Below are positions 49,627 through 60,575 of a stretch of 64,000 nucleotides of DNA, piece after piece. How positions within the stretch are numbered: the first letter of the stretch is position 1; every line of letters begins with the position of its first letter. The stretch is taken from contig JAMFTG010000063.1 of the NCBI GenBank assembly GCA_023974075.1, positions 62,001-126,000 of the forward strand. The letters are read 5' to 3'. Source of the DNA: Chaenocephalus aceratus. Lineage: Eukaryota > Chordata > Actinopteri > Perciformes > Channichthyidae. A program made the position numbers and the translations under genes. The notes beneath the pieces were generated by a model. It was not told the DNA's origin. It saw only the letters and a list, made by a program, of their open reading frames with translations, and searched no databases.

Positions 49627-51951
49627 TTAGCGGGGGCCCGGGGGCCATATTAGCCGTCTAACTTGTACGGTGCACCGGGGAAAAAAGGTTGAGTCCACGG
49701 CCCCTACCCCCTCATCAGGAGTATCAACCGGCCCTGAAGAAGAGGTATCGCTGCTCTCTGCCCCTGAGCCCTCTTCGGAGGTATCTGACGGCGGTAGACC
49801 TCCTTCCGATGATGCTGCTGCAGCTGCTGCCGCCCTGAACATGGAGCGGATCTTCAATCCCTCCTTTATTCCAGGCGTATTTGCGTAGAACCGGTCTGCA
49901 GTGCTTACGTCGTGACACATAAAACTGGTGAGAATCGACCTGCTTTCTGGATCTTGGTGATGCTTGATATTGTCAGCCAGGGCAGTGCGCAGGATTGTGA
50001 AGGTGATGGCTGTTTCTAGCCCAGCATCAGCCCAAGCCCTCTTCAAGTGAGTGTTCAGGTTCTTGGAGGCATGCTTCCCCGTTGTGAAAAGGAATAATTC
50101 ATTCTGAGGACCCGAGAAGCCCTCTTTTATCCCCATCCACCGCATGACCCAGCTAAACTCCTTTACTGTAAGCACCAGCTGTGCTTCGCCAAATGTCTTG
50201 GCAGTCTTGTGATCCTGCACGTGGATGATGTAGCCCTCAGCAGTGCCCCTTCTATCCGCCTCAAAGACCTCAGTGTTGGTCATGTTTGCATACACACCCG
50301 GACGGTGGCCATATAGGCTCCAATGGAGGGTTAGATAGCCATATAGCAGGTACTGGGTGATTGAGGTCGGATTGCTACCCATCAGGTCAAGGAGATCAGG
50401 GATGCGCTTCCCAGCGGCCGCCATGGCGGCGAGAAGCTCCGCCTGGCTCGGCAGACGATCCAGCTTGTTCCTCTTCACCTTAAACTGGTAGACAGTGACA
50501 GACTTTTTCAAGTCGTTCATGTTGGCTTTCACCTTTCACCTCTCTGATGATGTGGGTCATATCAGACTGGGTGAGCCTGCACCCCCGGAGCTTTGACTCA
50601 GACAAGTACCTCAGGAAATAGTTCACATTCTTCAGGAACAACAGCGATGTTGTGACTGCCCGGCCCGACTTTGCAATATACTCGCTCCAGCCACGGACCC
50701 TCTCCGTGTCTTTTAGGAACAGCCAATCTGACAGCCGGTTAACACCATGGGCCATGAATACGAGGAAGTTCTTTATCTATAGACCTTGGACAGACAATTT
50801 TCTTTCCATTTTACTGTCGGTGCGATACCCTCACAATGATCCCTGTATGTCTGAATGTACGTCTCCATGCTTTGAGGCAACGTGATTTCACGCATGGTAT
50901 TCCCCCGTCCCTTCCCAGTGGACCAGTGATTTGGGGGAGAGGGCCAGTCCTTAGCCAGATTAGCTTTCAGCTTATTGTAGACAGACGCACGGGTCTTCTG
51001 ACATACAGGGCCAGGGTCTCACTACCGGAGGCTTCTGGGGACCGCATGACAGTCTTGACCGAGGTCTTGAGAGGGGTCTCGCTACTGGAGGCTTCCGGTG
51101 ACCACATGAGAGTCTTGACCGGGGTCTTGAGAGGGGTATTGCTGCCGGAGGATTCTGGGGACCGCATGACAGTCTTGACCGGGGTCTTGAGAGGGGTCTC
51201 ACTCCCGGAGGCTGCTGGGGACCGCATTACAGTCTTGACCGGGGTCTTGAGAGGGGTCTCACGACCGGAGACTTCTGCGGACCGCATGACAGTCTTGGCC
51301 GGGGTCTTGAGCGGAGTATTGCTGCCGGAGGCTTCTGTGTTTATGCCGGAGGTACTTGAGATTGCCAGCCCCTTAAATCGTATACATTCTTCCTCTTTCT
51401 CAAGCACAGCAGCAGTGGCACTCTGCTTCCTGGGTTTTAGCCCCTTTTTCAGCCTGGAGCGCAGGGTCTTCACCTCATCAATGAGGGCATCCTTCTGAGC
51501 CCTTAATGCCACATTTTCCAGCATCACCTGCCTGCAGTCTTCTTCGTCACACTCAGTATGTGGGGAGAAGTGTGGATGGTGCACCGGGTATTCTTCCTCA
51601 TTGTCTATATCCAATCATGTAGCCATTCCAATGATGGGATTAGTCTCTCGGAGGTCATGGAGCAACTGCAGGGCCACACTATGCTTCAGCCTTGCCAGGA
51701 CCTGATGTGCCTCATCTCGGGAGAACTCAGGGTGGTCATGAGTTACATGACGGTCTCTTCCCAGCATACGAACACCCTGTGATGGGACAGGGTTTGGTCC
51801 GAACATTTATTCTGCCACTGGCCATTTTAAGAATGATGCCTCTTTCCTCCAAGTTCCGCACTGCATGTTTGTGCTTAAGGTGCTTGATCAAAGCCAGATA
51901 GAAGAGTCTGCACACCGGGCATTCGGATGACATCCTTACTAAAACAGACAC
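49627..51951 (-). pseudogene. Zinc-finger plus tyrosine-recombinase-like gene, decayed
   Basis: In minus-strand order: a C2H2-like finger (CPVCRLFYLALIKHLKHKH) and second cysteine motif (CPITGCSYAGK, then DRHVTHDH in another frame); a charged coiled segment (ENVALRAQKDALIDEVKTLR); about six 20-residue repeats (51020-51350); a helical segment resembling a core-binding domain (TSLLFLKNVNYFLRYLSESK); and a 301-residue C-terminal frame (50532-49627). That frame has YGHRPGVYANMT (candidate first Arg), FTILRTALADNIKHH (second Arg, with T where HxxR is usual) and CHDVSTADRFYANTP (His then the candidate nucleophile Tyr), the R..HxxR..H..Y layout of tyrosine recombinases. An in-frame TGA near 51615 and frameshifts near 51770, 50985 and 50530 break it. 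It is Crypton-like by domain content; no reverse transcriptase is nearby. Confidence 0.7.
51010..51350 (-). repeat. 60-bp coding tandem repeat inside the recombinase-like gene
   Basis: Six copies of a 20-residue unit close to TPLKTPVKTVMRSPEASGSE, spaced 60 bases apart (cagtcttgaccggggtcttg recurs). TPxK and SP sites are frequent, so a phosphorylated disordered linker is plausible but inferred. Confidence 0.85.
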
Positions 51952-53332
51952 ACTGAATTGTATTTAAATTATTTTCTGTTTCGCCGTTTATATGCATTAG
52001 CGTATTCAATGCCTGGTACACGGAACAAGGGAGGACTTGGGTTACCACCGGGTTAAATGGTCCCACCTCCGCACCAACGCGGGGCTGGTGATGGCAACAT
52101 TGGGTCCAATGCATCAATTCATGGTGCCCCGACCATGAGAGGGTTTGGGGTGCCCCGGAACCAGGCAGTACCCCAGCAGGAAACACGTTTTATGGTCAAA
52201 GGAGGAAAGAGTGATAGAACCAGGGTAAAGCAAAGAAAGTGTCCGACAGTAGTGACTTGTGAGGTGGCCAGAGAGTCTGTCATCTCTCGGTCCTATCCTC
52301 CAGACAATGCGGTACCAGAACTGGGTCAAATTGACCAACATGTAAAAAATATAAGTTTCAATTCATCCATGGAAAAGGGCTGAAAATGAAAAAAAGTATC
52401 CGAAAATAGTGCCTCATAACCCGGGTAGAGACCCCTGACAACTCTCCTCACATTCCTCCAGAGTCGGAAAAAGTCTGAGTTAACTTTTCGGAGAACCAGA
52501 GAAAAGGGGTGAAAATGGAAAAAAGGTATCCAAAAATAGTGTCCCATAAGGCGGGTAGAGTCCCCTGACAACTCTCCTCACATTCCTCCAGAGTCAGAAA
52601 AACTCTAAGTTATCTTTTGGGAGAACCAGAGAAAAGGGGTGAGAATGGAGAAATTGTATACGAAGATAGTGTCTCATAATTCCCTGACAACTCCCCTTGC
52701 ATTCCTCCAGAGACCAGTTCAAAAACTTAAAGTTTGGTAAGAACCATAATGGGGGGTCTCCATGCAACAATTGTATCCGAGCCAAAGCACTCATGTAGTG
52801 GACGCATTCCTCCATGATGTGAAACAGCCGTTTTTTTTTTCTGATTCCTCTCAAAAACCGGGTTTCCGATTTCGTGCAGATGGTAGCTTGAAAAACATGA
52901 ATGCATTTTTTTTGACGGAGGAGGGGAGGTCTCGATTTCCCTCTCCGTTGTAAGTTGCAACGGGGGAGTGCAAAAGTGTCCGGGGCTTCGGCCCGAAGTG
53001 CCGAAGACTTGAGCTTTTTTTTTAAACTTCATTTTTGATTATTTGAAGAATTAATTGACCGTTTTCTTTACTTTTTTCTGCTTTCCACGGGTGGGGGCGC
53101 ATGGCAGGCCACCTATGAGCTCCAAATTTCGGCCTCGAACCTCCGGGAATTGTGGGCTAAGCTCCATTAACTGACAAAGTCACCCAGAAATGTCACTTTA
53201 ATAGCCCAAAAATATATAATACAAATACATTTAAATAGTAAAAGGTACAATTGTGCCCGGAATTTGATTTATATAACTTCATGATAGTGAATACAAAATC
53301 ATTTTCATGGAAAAAAGTGTTAAAACGCCTGA
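51952..53332. other. Interior of the recombinase-bearing segment, non-coding
   Basis: Three degenerate copies of an about 128-bp repeat lie at 52384-52720 (tcctcacattcctccagagt, aaccagagaaaaggggtga). The rest shows no gene. Short frames are not supported. Confidence 0.6.
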
Positions 53333-53419
53333 TTAATATGTTTGTAATGCTGGCAGCAGGTTCACTGCTGTCAGCAGGGTCTCACACTCAAAGGCACCTA
53401 GGCAGAGCTCCAGGGTGAT

Positions 53420-53735
53420 GCACAAGGCTTTCATACCCAGCAATAAGTGTTTGAAAGCTGGGGAACAGTGCTGTGAATACAGAGAGAGCAGCCAGAGAGA
53501 AGCGGGCTCTGAGCCACAGAGCGCACCCACAGATCTCCTTGCAGCGCATGATCTTGCACCCAGACTGCACCCAGAGAACAGGCTGCTTCACAGCAGTTTA
53601 CAAGCCAGAAAAAGTGATTGAACCCTGGGTATACATGTTTTAAATAGTCTGATACCTCCAGGGCACATCACCACATTTTACAAGCCAGGGAAGGTGCCTG
53701 AATCCTGGGTAAACATTGTTTAATAGTTTTTAAAT
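53420..53735. repeat. Right flanking repeats of the recombinase-bearing segment
   Basis: Contains tttaaatagtctgatacctc, acaagccagggaaggtgcct and gaatcctgggtaaacattg, matching 49372-49510 in direct orientation. cagcaataagtgtttgaaag near 53439 matches 49377. Confidence 0.8.
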
Positions 53736-53936
53736 GTGTGAAACAGTGTTTTGTCACTTTCAAAACTCTCCCGTCATTTACCGGAGAAATTGGGTCGATG
53801 TTGTATAAATCTGACCGTTAATATTCCAGTGAGACGAAGTACGTACAATGACCGGAGTGATCCCATGTTAATTTTGTCCCAAAACCGGAGCATTCCCTCA
53901 TCCAGCAGTAATGATCTATAAGCAAACAGAGTATGA

Positions 53937-54007
53937 GTGCCGCTAGTGTAGTGTTATCATACAAGATTCCCATTCTTGTGACCCGGGTTCAATTCCCGGG
54001 CGGTGCA
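53937..54007 (+). tRNA. tRNA-Gly(CCC)-like, copy 5, weak
   Basis: 5' acceptor GTGCCGC. D loop has gtgtt for gtggt, losing a conserved G. T loop TTCAATT. Probably non-functional. Confidence 0.65.
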
Positions 54008-54127
54008 TGCAAGACGGTCTGAATATGGGTTGAGTAGAGGACATAAGAATAGAGAAAGATACAGAACTCTGAAATGGACATTTGAAATCTCTTCCAGGAC
54101 TCTAAGGGTAACTTGTTCTTCTATAGC

Positions 54128-55267
54128 CAGGGTTGGGAGGGTTACTTTGTAAATGTAATCAGTTACTGATTACTGATTACATGGCTCTGAAAGTAATCCG
54201 AATACAGTTACAGTTACGTGTCTTCAAAATGTAATCAGATTACTTTCTTTTTCCATCACAGATATGCTTTGGTGAACAGGAGACACAAAAAGCAAAAGGA
54301 AACTGAACGTGTTTTTACTGTTTTAATGGCTTATCAAGAGCACAACTGAAACATAACATCTGAAACGATGCAACAACATAATACACTTTTTGGGGATGCA
54401 GCTTGGGGTGTGAGGAGTGAAGGACACGGCTTAGAACGGGCGTGTCGCCTTCTGTCCTGCCAGTGTTGGCAGGACATGAATTAAAATGTCGAACTCGGAC
54501 TTCATTTTAAGGACATTTTAAGGACATTTCGGCCAGGGGTGTAGAGCTATATTTGTTTAAGCAAAACTATATTTGTTTGTTGGCAAAACAGGAGAGTGTG
54601 TGCACCAGTCTGCCTTGATCTATGTATTCATGTCTGTGACTTTCACAGTGTCTGCTGCCCACAGCTGTTTTATAGAAGGAAAACCTCCTTTACTTCATGA
54701 AATCTCTGCAGCACCAGGAGGCAGCGGGAGGGTTAACTCAGCCTCTGAGAAGACGAGTGCGCCGCGCAGTGCCTTTCAGCACCGCCTTTCACGCACCGCC
54801 TTTCACGCACCGCCTTTCACGCACCGCCTTCACTGTGTTTACCTTCAGAAATAATATTTAGTAAGGCTAAAGACTAAAAAGCGACCGCAGGCTGATGTGT
54901 TTTAACCACACACACCTATACACACACTCACACGATTTAAACGCAGACTTTTGTTCCTCCATGTTTCGTTGTTATTGTTTCGAGCGCACCCGCGATTTTT
55001 TTTCAAACGCTTTTTTGGTCCATCTGCGGCGGCTCTGATGATTCGAATCGGCTGTACCTACTAGTAATGAATATTACATGTTGAGAGGAAATCTTTCCAC
55101 CAATAATTCCAATAAGTAATCCAAAATGTATTCACTTCAGGTTTACGAAAGTAACTGTAATCAGATTACTCGTTTTTCAAATGTAACGCGAGCTGAATAC
55201 AGTTACTTGATTTTTGTATTCTGATTACGTAACGCCGTTACATGTATTCCGTTACAACCCAACCCTG
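54128..55267. mobile_element. hAT element (CAGGGTTGGG ends) inserted in the tRNA array
   Basis: Ends cagggttgggagggttac and gttacaacccaaccctg are inverted repeats. The 8-bp TSD tctatagc is perfect at 54120-54127 and 55268-55275 and is part of the array spacer. The interior is rich in gtaatcagattact motifs and has no transposase. Confidence 0.93.
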
Positions 55268-55447
55268 TCTATAGCTAACTCGATGACCAAAAGCTAATGC
55301 ACTAGCAATTTTGAAGACGATGACTACAGACTTGTGAGGCCACAATATTAGGGATACACAGGGCACTCCAACATCTAGGAAAATCAAAAAACACTGTAAT
55401 AGTCAATCTATTGATAGTCATATTATTTATAAACAACCATAATACAA

Positions 55448-55518
55448 GCGCCGCTAGTGTAGTGGTATCATACAAGATTCCCATTCTTGTGACCAGGGTT
55501 CGATTCCCGGGCAGTGCA
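55448..55518 (+). tRNA. tRNA-Gly(CCC)-like, copy 6, weak
   Basis: Acceptor GCGCCGC/GCAGTGC has a C-A mismatch at 5-68, and the T stem CAGGG has one mismatch. Confidence 0.65.
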
Positions 55519-55874
55519 TGCAAGAAGTTCTGAATATGGGTTGAGTAGGGAATGGAATAATAGAGAAAGGTACAGAACTCTGAAATGGACATTTTAAATC
55601 TCTTCCAGGCGGCGGAATTGAGAGAGCCAGAGTTATTTGTAACCACTGCAACATTGAATTTTCTTATCACTGGACTCTAAGGGTAACTTGTTCTTCTATA
55701 GCTAACTATATGACCAAAAGCTAATGCACTAGCAATTTTGAAGACGATGACTACAGACTTGTGAGGCCACAATATTAAGGATACACAGGGCACTCCAACA
55801 TCTAGGAAAACCAAAAAACACTGTAATAGTAAATATATTGATAGTTATATTATTTATAAACAAGCACAATACAA

Positions 55875-55945
55875 GCGGTGCTAGTGTAGTGGTATCATAC
55901 AAGATTCCCATTCTTGTGACCCGGGTTCGATTCCCGGGCGGTGCA
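55875..55945 (+). tRNA. tRNA-Gly(CCC)-like, copy 7
   Basis: 5' acceptor is GCGGTGC, so pair 4-69 is G-G. Anticodon and T arms are consensus. Confidence 0.7.
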
Positions 55946-56051
55946 TAAAAGACAGTCTGGATTTGGGTTGAGTAGGGGACGGAAGGATAGAGAAAGATAC
56001 AGAACTCTTAAATAGACTTTTGAAATCTCTTCCATCTGCAGAGTTTTGAGA

Positions 56052-56092
56052 GATTCCCATTCTTGTGACCTGGGTTCAATTCCCGTGCAGTG
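56052..56092 (+). pseudogene. 3' half-tRNA-Gly, copy 2
   Basis: Starts gattcccattcttg after gagttttgaga and ends cccgtgcagtg. No 5' half. Confidence 0.9.
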
Positions 56093-56206
56093 TTTGTGTT
56101 AATCCAACTTCAAACAAAGAAGTGTTTACTTGGTGTAGGTTTGTGATTCTCACTTAGGTTGCGAGAGTTCCAGGGTCCAAATCAATACAAAACAAGAACA
56201 ATACAA

Positions 56207-56277
56207 GCGCCGCTAGTGTAGTGGTATCATACAAGATTCCCATTCTTGTGACCTGTGTTCGATTCCCGGGCGGTGCA
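56207..56277 (+). tRNA. tRNA-Gly(CCC)-like, copy 8
   Basis: Acceptor and anticodon arms intact. T stem CTGTG/CCCGG has a mismatch and alters the B box (tgttcgattcc). Confidence 0.7.
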
Positions 56278-56631
56278 TAAAAGACGGTCTGGATATGGGT
56301 TGAGTAGGGAATGGAATAATAGAGAAAGGTACAGCACTCTGAAATGGACATTTTAAATCTCTTCCAGGCGGCGGAGTTGAGAGAGCCAGAGTTATTTGTA
56401 ACCTTCAACATTGAATTTTCTTATCACTGGACTCTAAGGGTAACTTGTTCTTCTATAGCTAACTATATGACCAAAAGCTAATGCACTAGCAATTTTGAAG
56501 ACGATGACTACAGACTTGTGAGGCCACAATATTAAGGATACACAGGGCACTCCAACATCTCGGAACATCAAAAAACACTGTAATAGTAAATATATTGATA
56601 GTTGTATTATTTATAAACAAGCATAATACAA

Positions 56632-56702
56632 GCGCCGCTAGTGTAGCGGTATCATACAAGATTCCCATTCTTGTGACCCGGGTTCGATTCCCGGGCGGTG
56701 CA
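56632..56702 (+). tRNA. tRNA-Gly(CCC)-like, copy 9
   Basis: Consensus except a T-to-C change in the D loop (gtagcggtat). All stems pair. Confidence 0.85.
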
Positions 56703-56808
56703 TGCAAGACAGTCTGAATATTGGTTGAGTAGGGGATGGAATACTAGAAAAAGGTACAGAACTCTGAAATGGACATTTTAAATCTCTTCCATCTGCAGAG
56801 TTTTGAGA

Positions 56809-56849
56809 GATTCCCATTCTTGTGACCTGGGTTCAATTCCCGTGCAGTG
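56809..56849 (+). pseudogene. 3' half-tRNA-Gly, copy 3
   Basis: Same breakpoint as the other halves (gaga|gattccc). T loop TTCAATT. Confidence 0.9.
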
Positions 56850-56958
56850 TTTGTATTAAACCAACTTCAAACAAAGAAGTGTTTATTTGGTGTAGGTTTA
56901 TGATTCTCACTTAGGTTGCGAGAGGTCCAGGGTCCAAATCAATACAAAAACAATCCAA

Positions 56959-57029
56959 GCGCCGCTAGTGTAGTGGTATCATACAAGAGTCCCATTCTTG
57001 TGACCCGGGTTCGATTCCCGGGCGGTGCA
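56959..57029 (+). tRNA. tRNA-Gly(CCC)-like, copy 10
   Basis: All stems match. Anticodon loop is GTCCCAT (base 32 changed), anticodon CCC retained. Confidence 0.85.
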
Positions 57030-57125
57030 TGCAAGACGGTCTGAACATGGGTTGAGAAGGGGATGGAAAGATACAGAACTCTTAAATAGACCTTTGAAAT
57101 CTCTTCCATCTGCAGAGTTTTGAGA

Positions 57126-57166
57126 GATTCCCATTCTTGTGACCAGGGTTCAATTCCCATGCAGTG
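57126..57166 (+). pseudogene. 3' half-tRNA-Gly, copy 4
   Basis: Half with gaccagggttcaattcccat and the 3' end gcagtg. Confidence 0.9.
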
Positions 57167-57276
57167 TTTGTGTTAATCCAACTTCAAACAAAGAAGTGTT
57201 TATTTGGTGTAGTTTTATGATTCTCACTTAGGTTGCGAGAGGTCCAGGGTCCAAATCAATACAAAAAATAATACAA

Positions 57277-57347
57277 GAGCCGCTAGTGTAGTGGTATCAT
57301 ACAAGATTCCCATTCTTGTGACCTGGGCTCGATTCCGGGTCGGTGCA
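57277..57347 (+). tRNA. tRNA-Gly(CCC)-like, copy 11, weak
   Basis: 5' acceptor GAGCCGC. T arm ctgggctcgattccgggt has a broken stem and B box. Likely a pseudogene. Confidence 0.55.
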
Positions 57348-57703
57348 TGCAAGATGGTCTGAATATGGGTTGAGAAGTGGACGGAAGAATAGAGAAAGGT
57401 ACATAACTCTGAAGTGGACATTTTAAATCTCTTCCAGGCGGCGGAGTTGAGAGAGCCAGAGTTATTTGTAACCACTAAAACATTGAATTGTCTTATCACT
57501 GGACTCTAAGGGTAACTTGTTCTTCTATAGCTAACTATATGACCAAAAGCTAATGCACTTGCAATTTTGAAGACGATGACTACAGACTTGTGAGGCCACA
57601 ATATTAAGGATACACAGGGCACTCCAACATCTAGGAAAATCAAAAAACACTGTAATAGTCAATCTATTGATAGTCATATTATTTATATAAAAGCATAATA
57701 CAA

Positions 57704-57774
57704 GCGCAGCTAGTGTAGTGGTATCATACAAGATTCCCATTCTTGTGACCCGGGTTCGATTCCCGGGCGGTGCA
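57704..57774 (+). tRNA. tRNA-Gly(CCC)-like, copy 12
   Basis: 5' acceptor GCGCAGC gives an A-G mismatch at 5-68. All other arms are consensus. A foldback element lies 25 bp downstream. Confidence 0.78.
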
Positions 57775-57799
57775 TGCAAGACGGTCTGAATATGGGTTG

Positions 57800-59270
57800 T
57801 ACGGTGGCCCTGAAGTGCAAGACACCACAGCATTTCACAAAACACAACAGCATTTCACAAAACGCCGCAGCATTTCACAAAACTCCGCAGCATTTCACAA
57901 AACGCCGTAGCATTTCACAAAACGCCACAGCATTTCAGAAAACGCAACAGCATTTCAGAAAACACCACAGCATTTCACATTGGACGGAAAGGGTATTCCT
58001 TATGGAGAACACTTCTTGTTTGTGATTGGACAGAGCAGCCAGAGAAGCACTGCTGTGATTGGTTGTTTTTGCTGCCAGTCAAGAAATGACGCTTCGTGAT
58101 TAGCCCAACACATCAGCCGTTAGCTGTTAGCACTAAGCACACACTCAGAGCTCACAGCTCCTCATATCTGTTCAGAAACTGGACAAAAGTTAAACATGTA
58201 CAAACCACAGACTGTCTATGTCATGGTGAATACAGTCGCTGCTTTATTTATGTCTGTATGACGTTGTTGTGAGTGTGGACGGAGCAGCTACAGGTTAGTT
58301 TAGCCTGATGGATCCGATTCTGATAGGATTTACATGGAGATACGGCCCGCCCCCTCTCCAGCGTCTTGTTTGAATGACAGGAGTAAACACAGAATTAATG
58401 CTTTAATAACTCATGGTTTTTAAAGGGCTTATCTCCATGTAAATACTATGGTAGACCACCCAATATTCGCATCGCTCTAATCGCTCGAGTTTCACCGCCG
58501 CTGTCAGCTGTGTTTGCTCCTGTCAATGCTGTCATTCAAACAAGAGGCGCTGGAGAGGGGACGTGGCGTATCTCCATGTAAATCCTACAATAAAATGAAC
58601 ATATTTGACCGTGATTTAATTGTAATACACGTTTCAAAGTGATGCCGAAGTAACTACATACTGATAACAGTTAGTAAAACCCATGAATTAACGCTTTGAC
58701 AAGTCTGCAGACAAGACGGCAGGCGAAAAGCTTTTAAAATGCGTGTTTTCTGAATCGGATTCATCAGGCTAAACTAACCTGTAGCTGCTCCGTCCACACT
58801 CACAACAACATCATACAGACATAAATAAAGCAGCGACTGTATTCACCATGACATAGACAGTCTGTGGTTTGTACATGTTTAACTTTTGTCCAGTTTCTGA
58901 ACAGATATGAGGAGCTGTGAGATCTGAGTGTGTGCTAACGGCTGATGTGTTGGGACCATACGTTGTGGGACCATGGTTGGGACATATTTCGCTGTCGGGT
59001 GTTGACCAATCACGAAGTGTCATTTCTTGACTGGCAGCAAAAACAACCAATCACAGCAGTGCTTCTCTGGCTGGCTCTGTCAATCACAAACAAGAAGTGT
59101 TCTCCCTAAAGGAATAACCTTTCCGTCCAATGTGAAATGCTGTGGTGTTTTCTGAAATGCTGTGGTGTTTTCTAAAATGCTGCTGCGTTTTCTGAAATGC
59201 TGTGGTGTTTTCTGAAATGCTGTTGTGTTTTCTGAAATGCTGTGGTGTCTTGCACTTCAGGACCACCGTA
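57800..59270. mobile_element. 1.47-kb foldback element inserted in the tRNA array
   Basis: tacggtggccctgaagtgca at the left is mirrored by tgcacttcaggaccaccgta at the right. Complementarity continues through subterminal repeats (accacagcatttca/tgaaatgctgtggt), gtacaaaccacagactgtct, and inner parts (gcgtcttgtttgaatgacag against gctgtcattcaaacaagagg). Nearly the whole element is thus an imperfect inverted repeat with arms of roughly 700 bp. Target duplication gggttg lies at 57794-57799 and 59271-59276. No protein is encoded. Confidence 0.92.
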
Positions 59271-59338
59271 GGGTTGAGAAGTTGACGGAAGAATAGAGAT
59301 AGACGTTTGAAATCTCTTCCATGTGCAGAGTTTTGAGA

Positions 59339-59379
59339 GATTCCCATTCTTGTGACCAGGGTTCAATTCCCGTGCAGTG
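59339..59379 (+). pseudogene. 3' half-tRNA-Gly, copy 5
   Basis: Half following atgtgcagagttttgaga. Ends cccgtgcagtg. Confidence 0.9.
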
Positions 59380-59488
59380 TTTGTATTAAACCAACTTCAA
59401 ACAAAGAAGTGTTTATTTGGTGTAGGTTTATGATTCTCACTTAGGTTGCGAGAGGTCCAGGGTCCAAATCAATACAAAAACATTACAA

Positions 59489-59559
59489 GCGCCGCTAGTG
59501 TAGTGGTATCATACAAGATTTCCATTCTTGTGACCCGGGTTCGATTCCCGGGTGGTGCA
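59489..59559 (+). tRNA. tRNA-Gly(UCC)-like, copy 13 (anticodon variant)
   Basis: Anticodon loop is TTTCCAT, so bases 59521-59523 read TCC. One C-to-T change at position 34 turns the CCC reader into a UCC reader, still glycine. Acceptor GCGCCGC/GTGGTGC pairs with one extra G-U. T arm consensus. Confidence 0.8.
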
Positions 59560-59913
59560 TGCAAGACGGTCTGAATATGGGTTGAGTAGGGGACAGACGA
59601 ATAGAGAAAGGTACAGAACTCTGAAAAGGACATTTAAAATCTCTTCCAGGTGGCGGAGTTGAGAGAGTCAGAGTTATTTGTAACCTTCAACATTGAATTT
59701 TCTTATCACTGGACTCTAATGGTAACTTGTTCTTCTATAGGTAACTATATGACCAAAAGCTAATGCACTAGCAATTTTGAAGACGATGACTACAGACTTG
59801 TGAGGCCACAATATTAAGGATACACAGGGCACTCCAAAAATCTTGGAAAATCAAAAAAAATGTAATAGTCAATCTATTGATAGTCATATTATTTATAAAC
59901 GTGCATAATACAA

Positions 59914-59984
59914 GCGCTGCTAGTGTAGTGGTATCATACAAGATTCCCATTCTTGTGACCGGGGTTCGATTCCCGGGCAGTGCA
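59914..59984 (+). tRNA. tRNA-Gly(CCC)-like, copy 14, compensated acceptor
   Basis: Acceptor GCGCTGC/GCAGTGC pairs fully through a paired 5/68 change (C-G to T-A). T stem CGGGG/CCCGG has one mismatch. Confidence 0.78.
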
Positions 59985-60089
59985 TGCGAGACGGTCCGAA
60001 TATTGGTTGAGTAGGGGATGGAATACTAGAGAAAGGTACAGAACTCTGAAATAGACATTTGAAATCTCTTCCAGGCGGCGGAGTTGAGA

Positions 60090-60130
60090 GATTCCCATTC
60101 TTGTGACAAGGGTTCAATTCCCGTGCAGTG
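60090..60130 (+). pseudogene. 3' half-tRNA-Gly, copy 6
   Basis: Half preceded by ccaggcggcggagttgag, the flank of the longer spacer type. It marks a junction of the two spacer types. Confidence 0.9.
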
Positions 60131-60249
60131 TTTGTGTTAATCCAACTTCAAAGAAAGAAGTGTTTATTTGGTGGAAGTTTGTCATTCTCACTTAGGTTGC
60201 GAGAGTTCCAGGGTCCAAATCAATACAAAACAAGTACAATACAATACAA

Positions 60250-60320
60250 GCGCCGCTAGTGTAGTGGTATCATACAAGATTCCCATTCTTGTGACCCGGG
60301 TTCGATTCCCGGGCGGTGCA
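60250..60320 (+). tRNA. tRNA-Gly(CCC)-like, copy 15, consensus
   Basis: Matches the array consensus throughout: GCGCCGC acceptor, D arm GTGT/ATCA around agtggt, anticodon CCC at 60282-60284, T arm CCGGG TTCGATT CCCGG, discriminator A. The best candidate for a working gene. Confidence 0.92.
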
Positions 60321-60426
60321 TGCAAGACGGTCTGCATATGGGTTGAGAAGGGGATGGAAGAATAGAGAAAGGTACAGAACTCTTAAATAGACGTTTGAAA
60401 TCTCTTCCGTCTGCAGAGTTTTGAGA

Positions 60427-60467
60427 GATTCCCATTCTTGTGACCTGGGTTCAATTCCCATGCAGCG
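60427..60467 (+). pseudogene. 3' half-tRNA-Gly, copy 7
   Basis: Half ending cccatgcagcg. No 5' half. Confidence 0.9.
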
Positions 60468-60575
60468 TTTGTATTAAACCAACTTCAAACAAAGAAGTGT
60501 TTATTTGGTGTAGGTTTATGTTTCTCACTTAGGTTGCGAGAGGTCCACGGTCCAAATCAATACAAAACAATACAA

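Noticed and set aside
49627..51951. Retroviral or DIRS-type integrase region
   Set aside because: No reverse transcriptase, RNase H or LTRs nearby, and the C-terminal layout fits a tyrosine recombinase rather than a DDE integrase.
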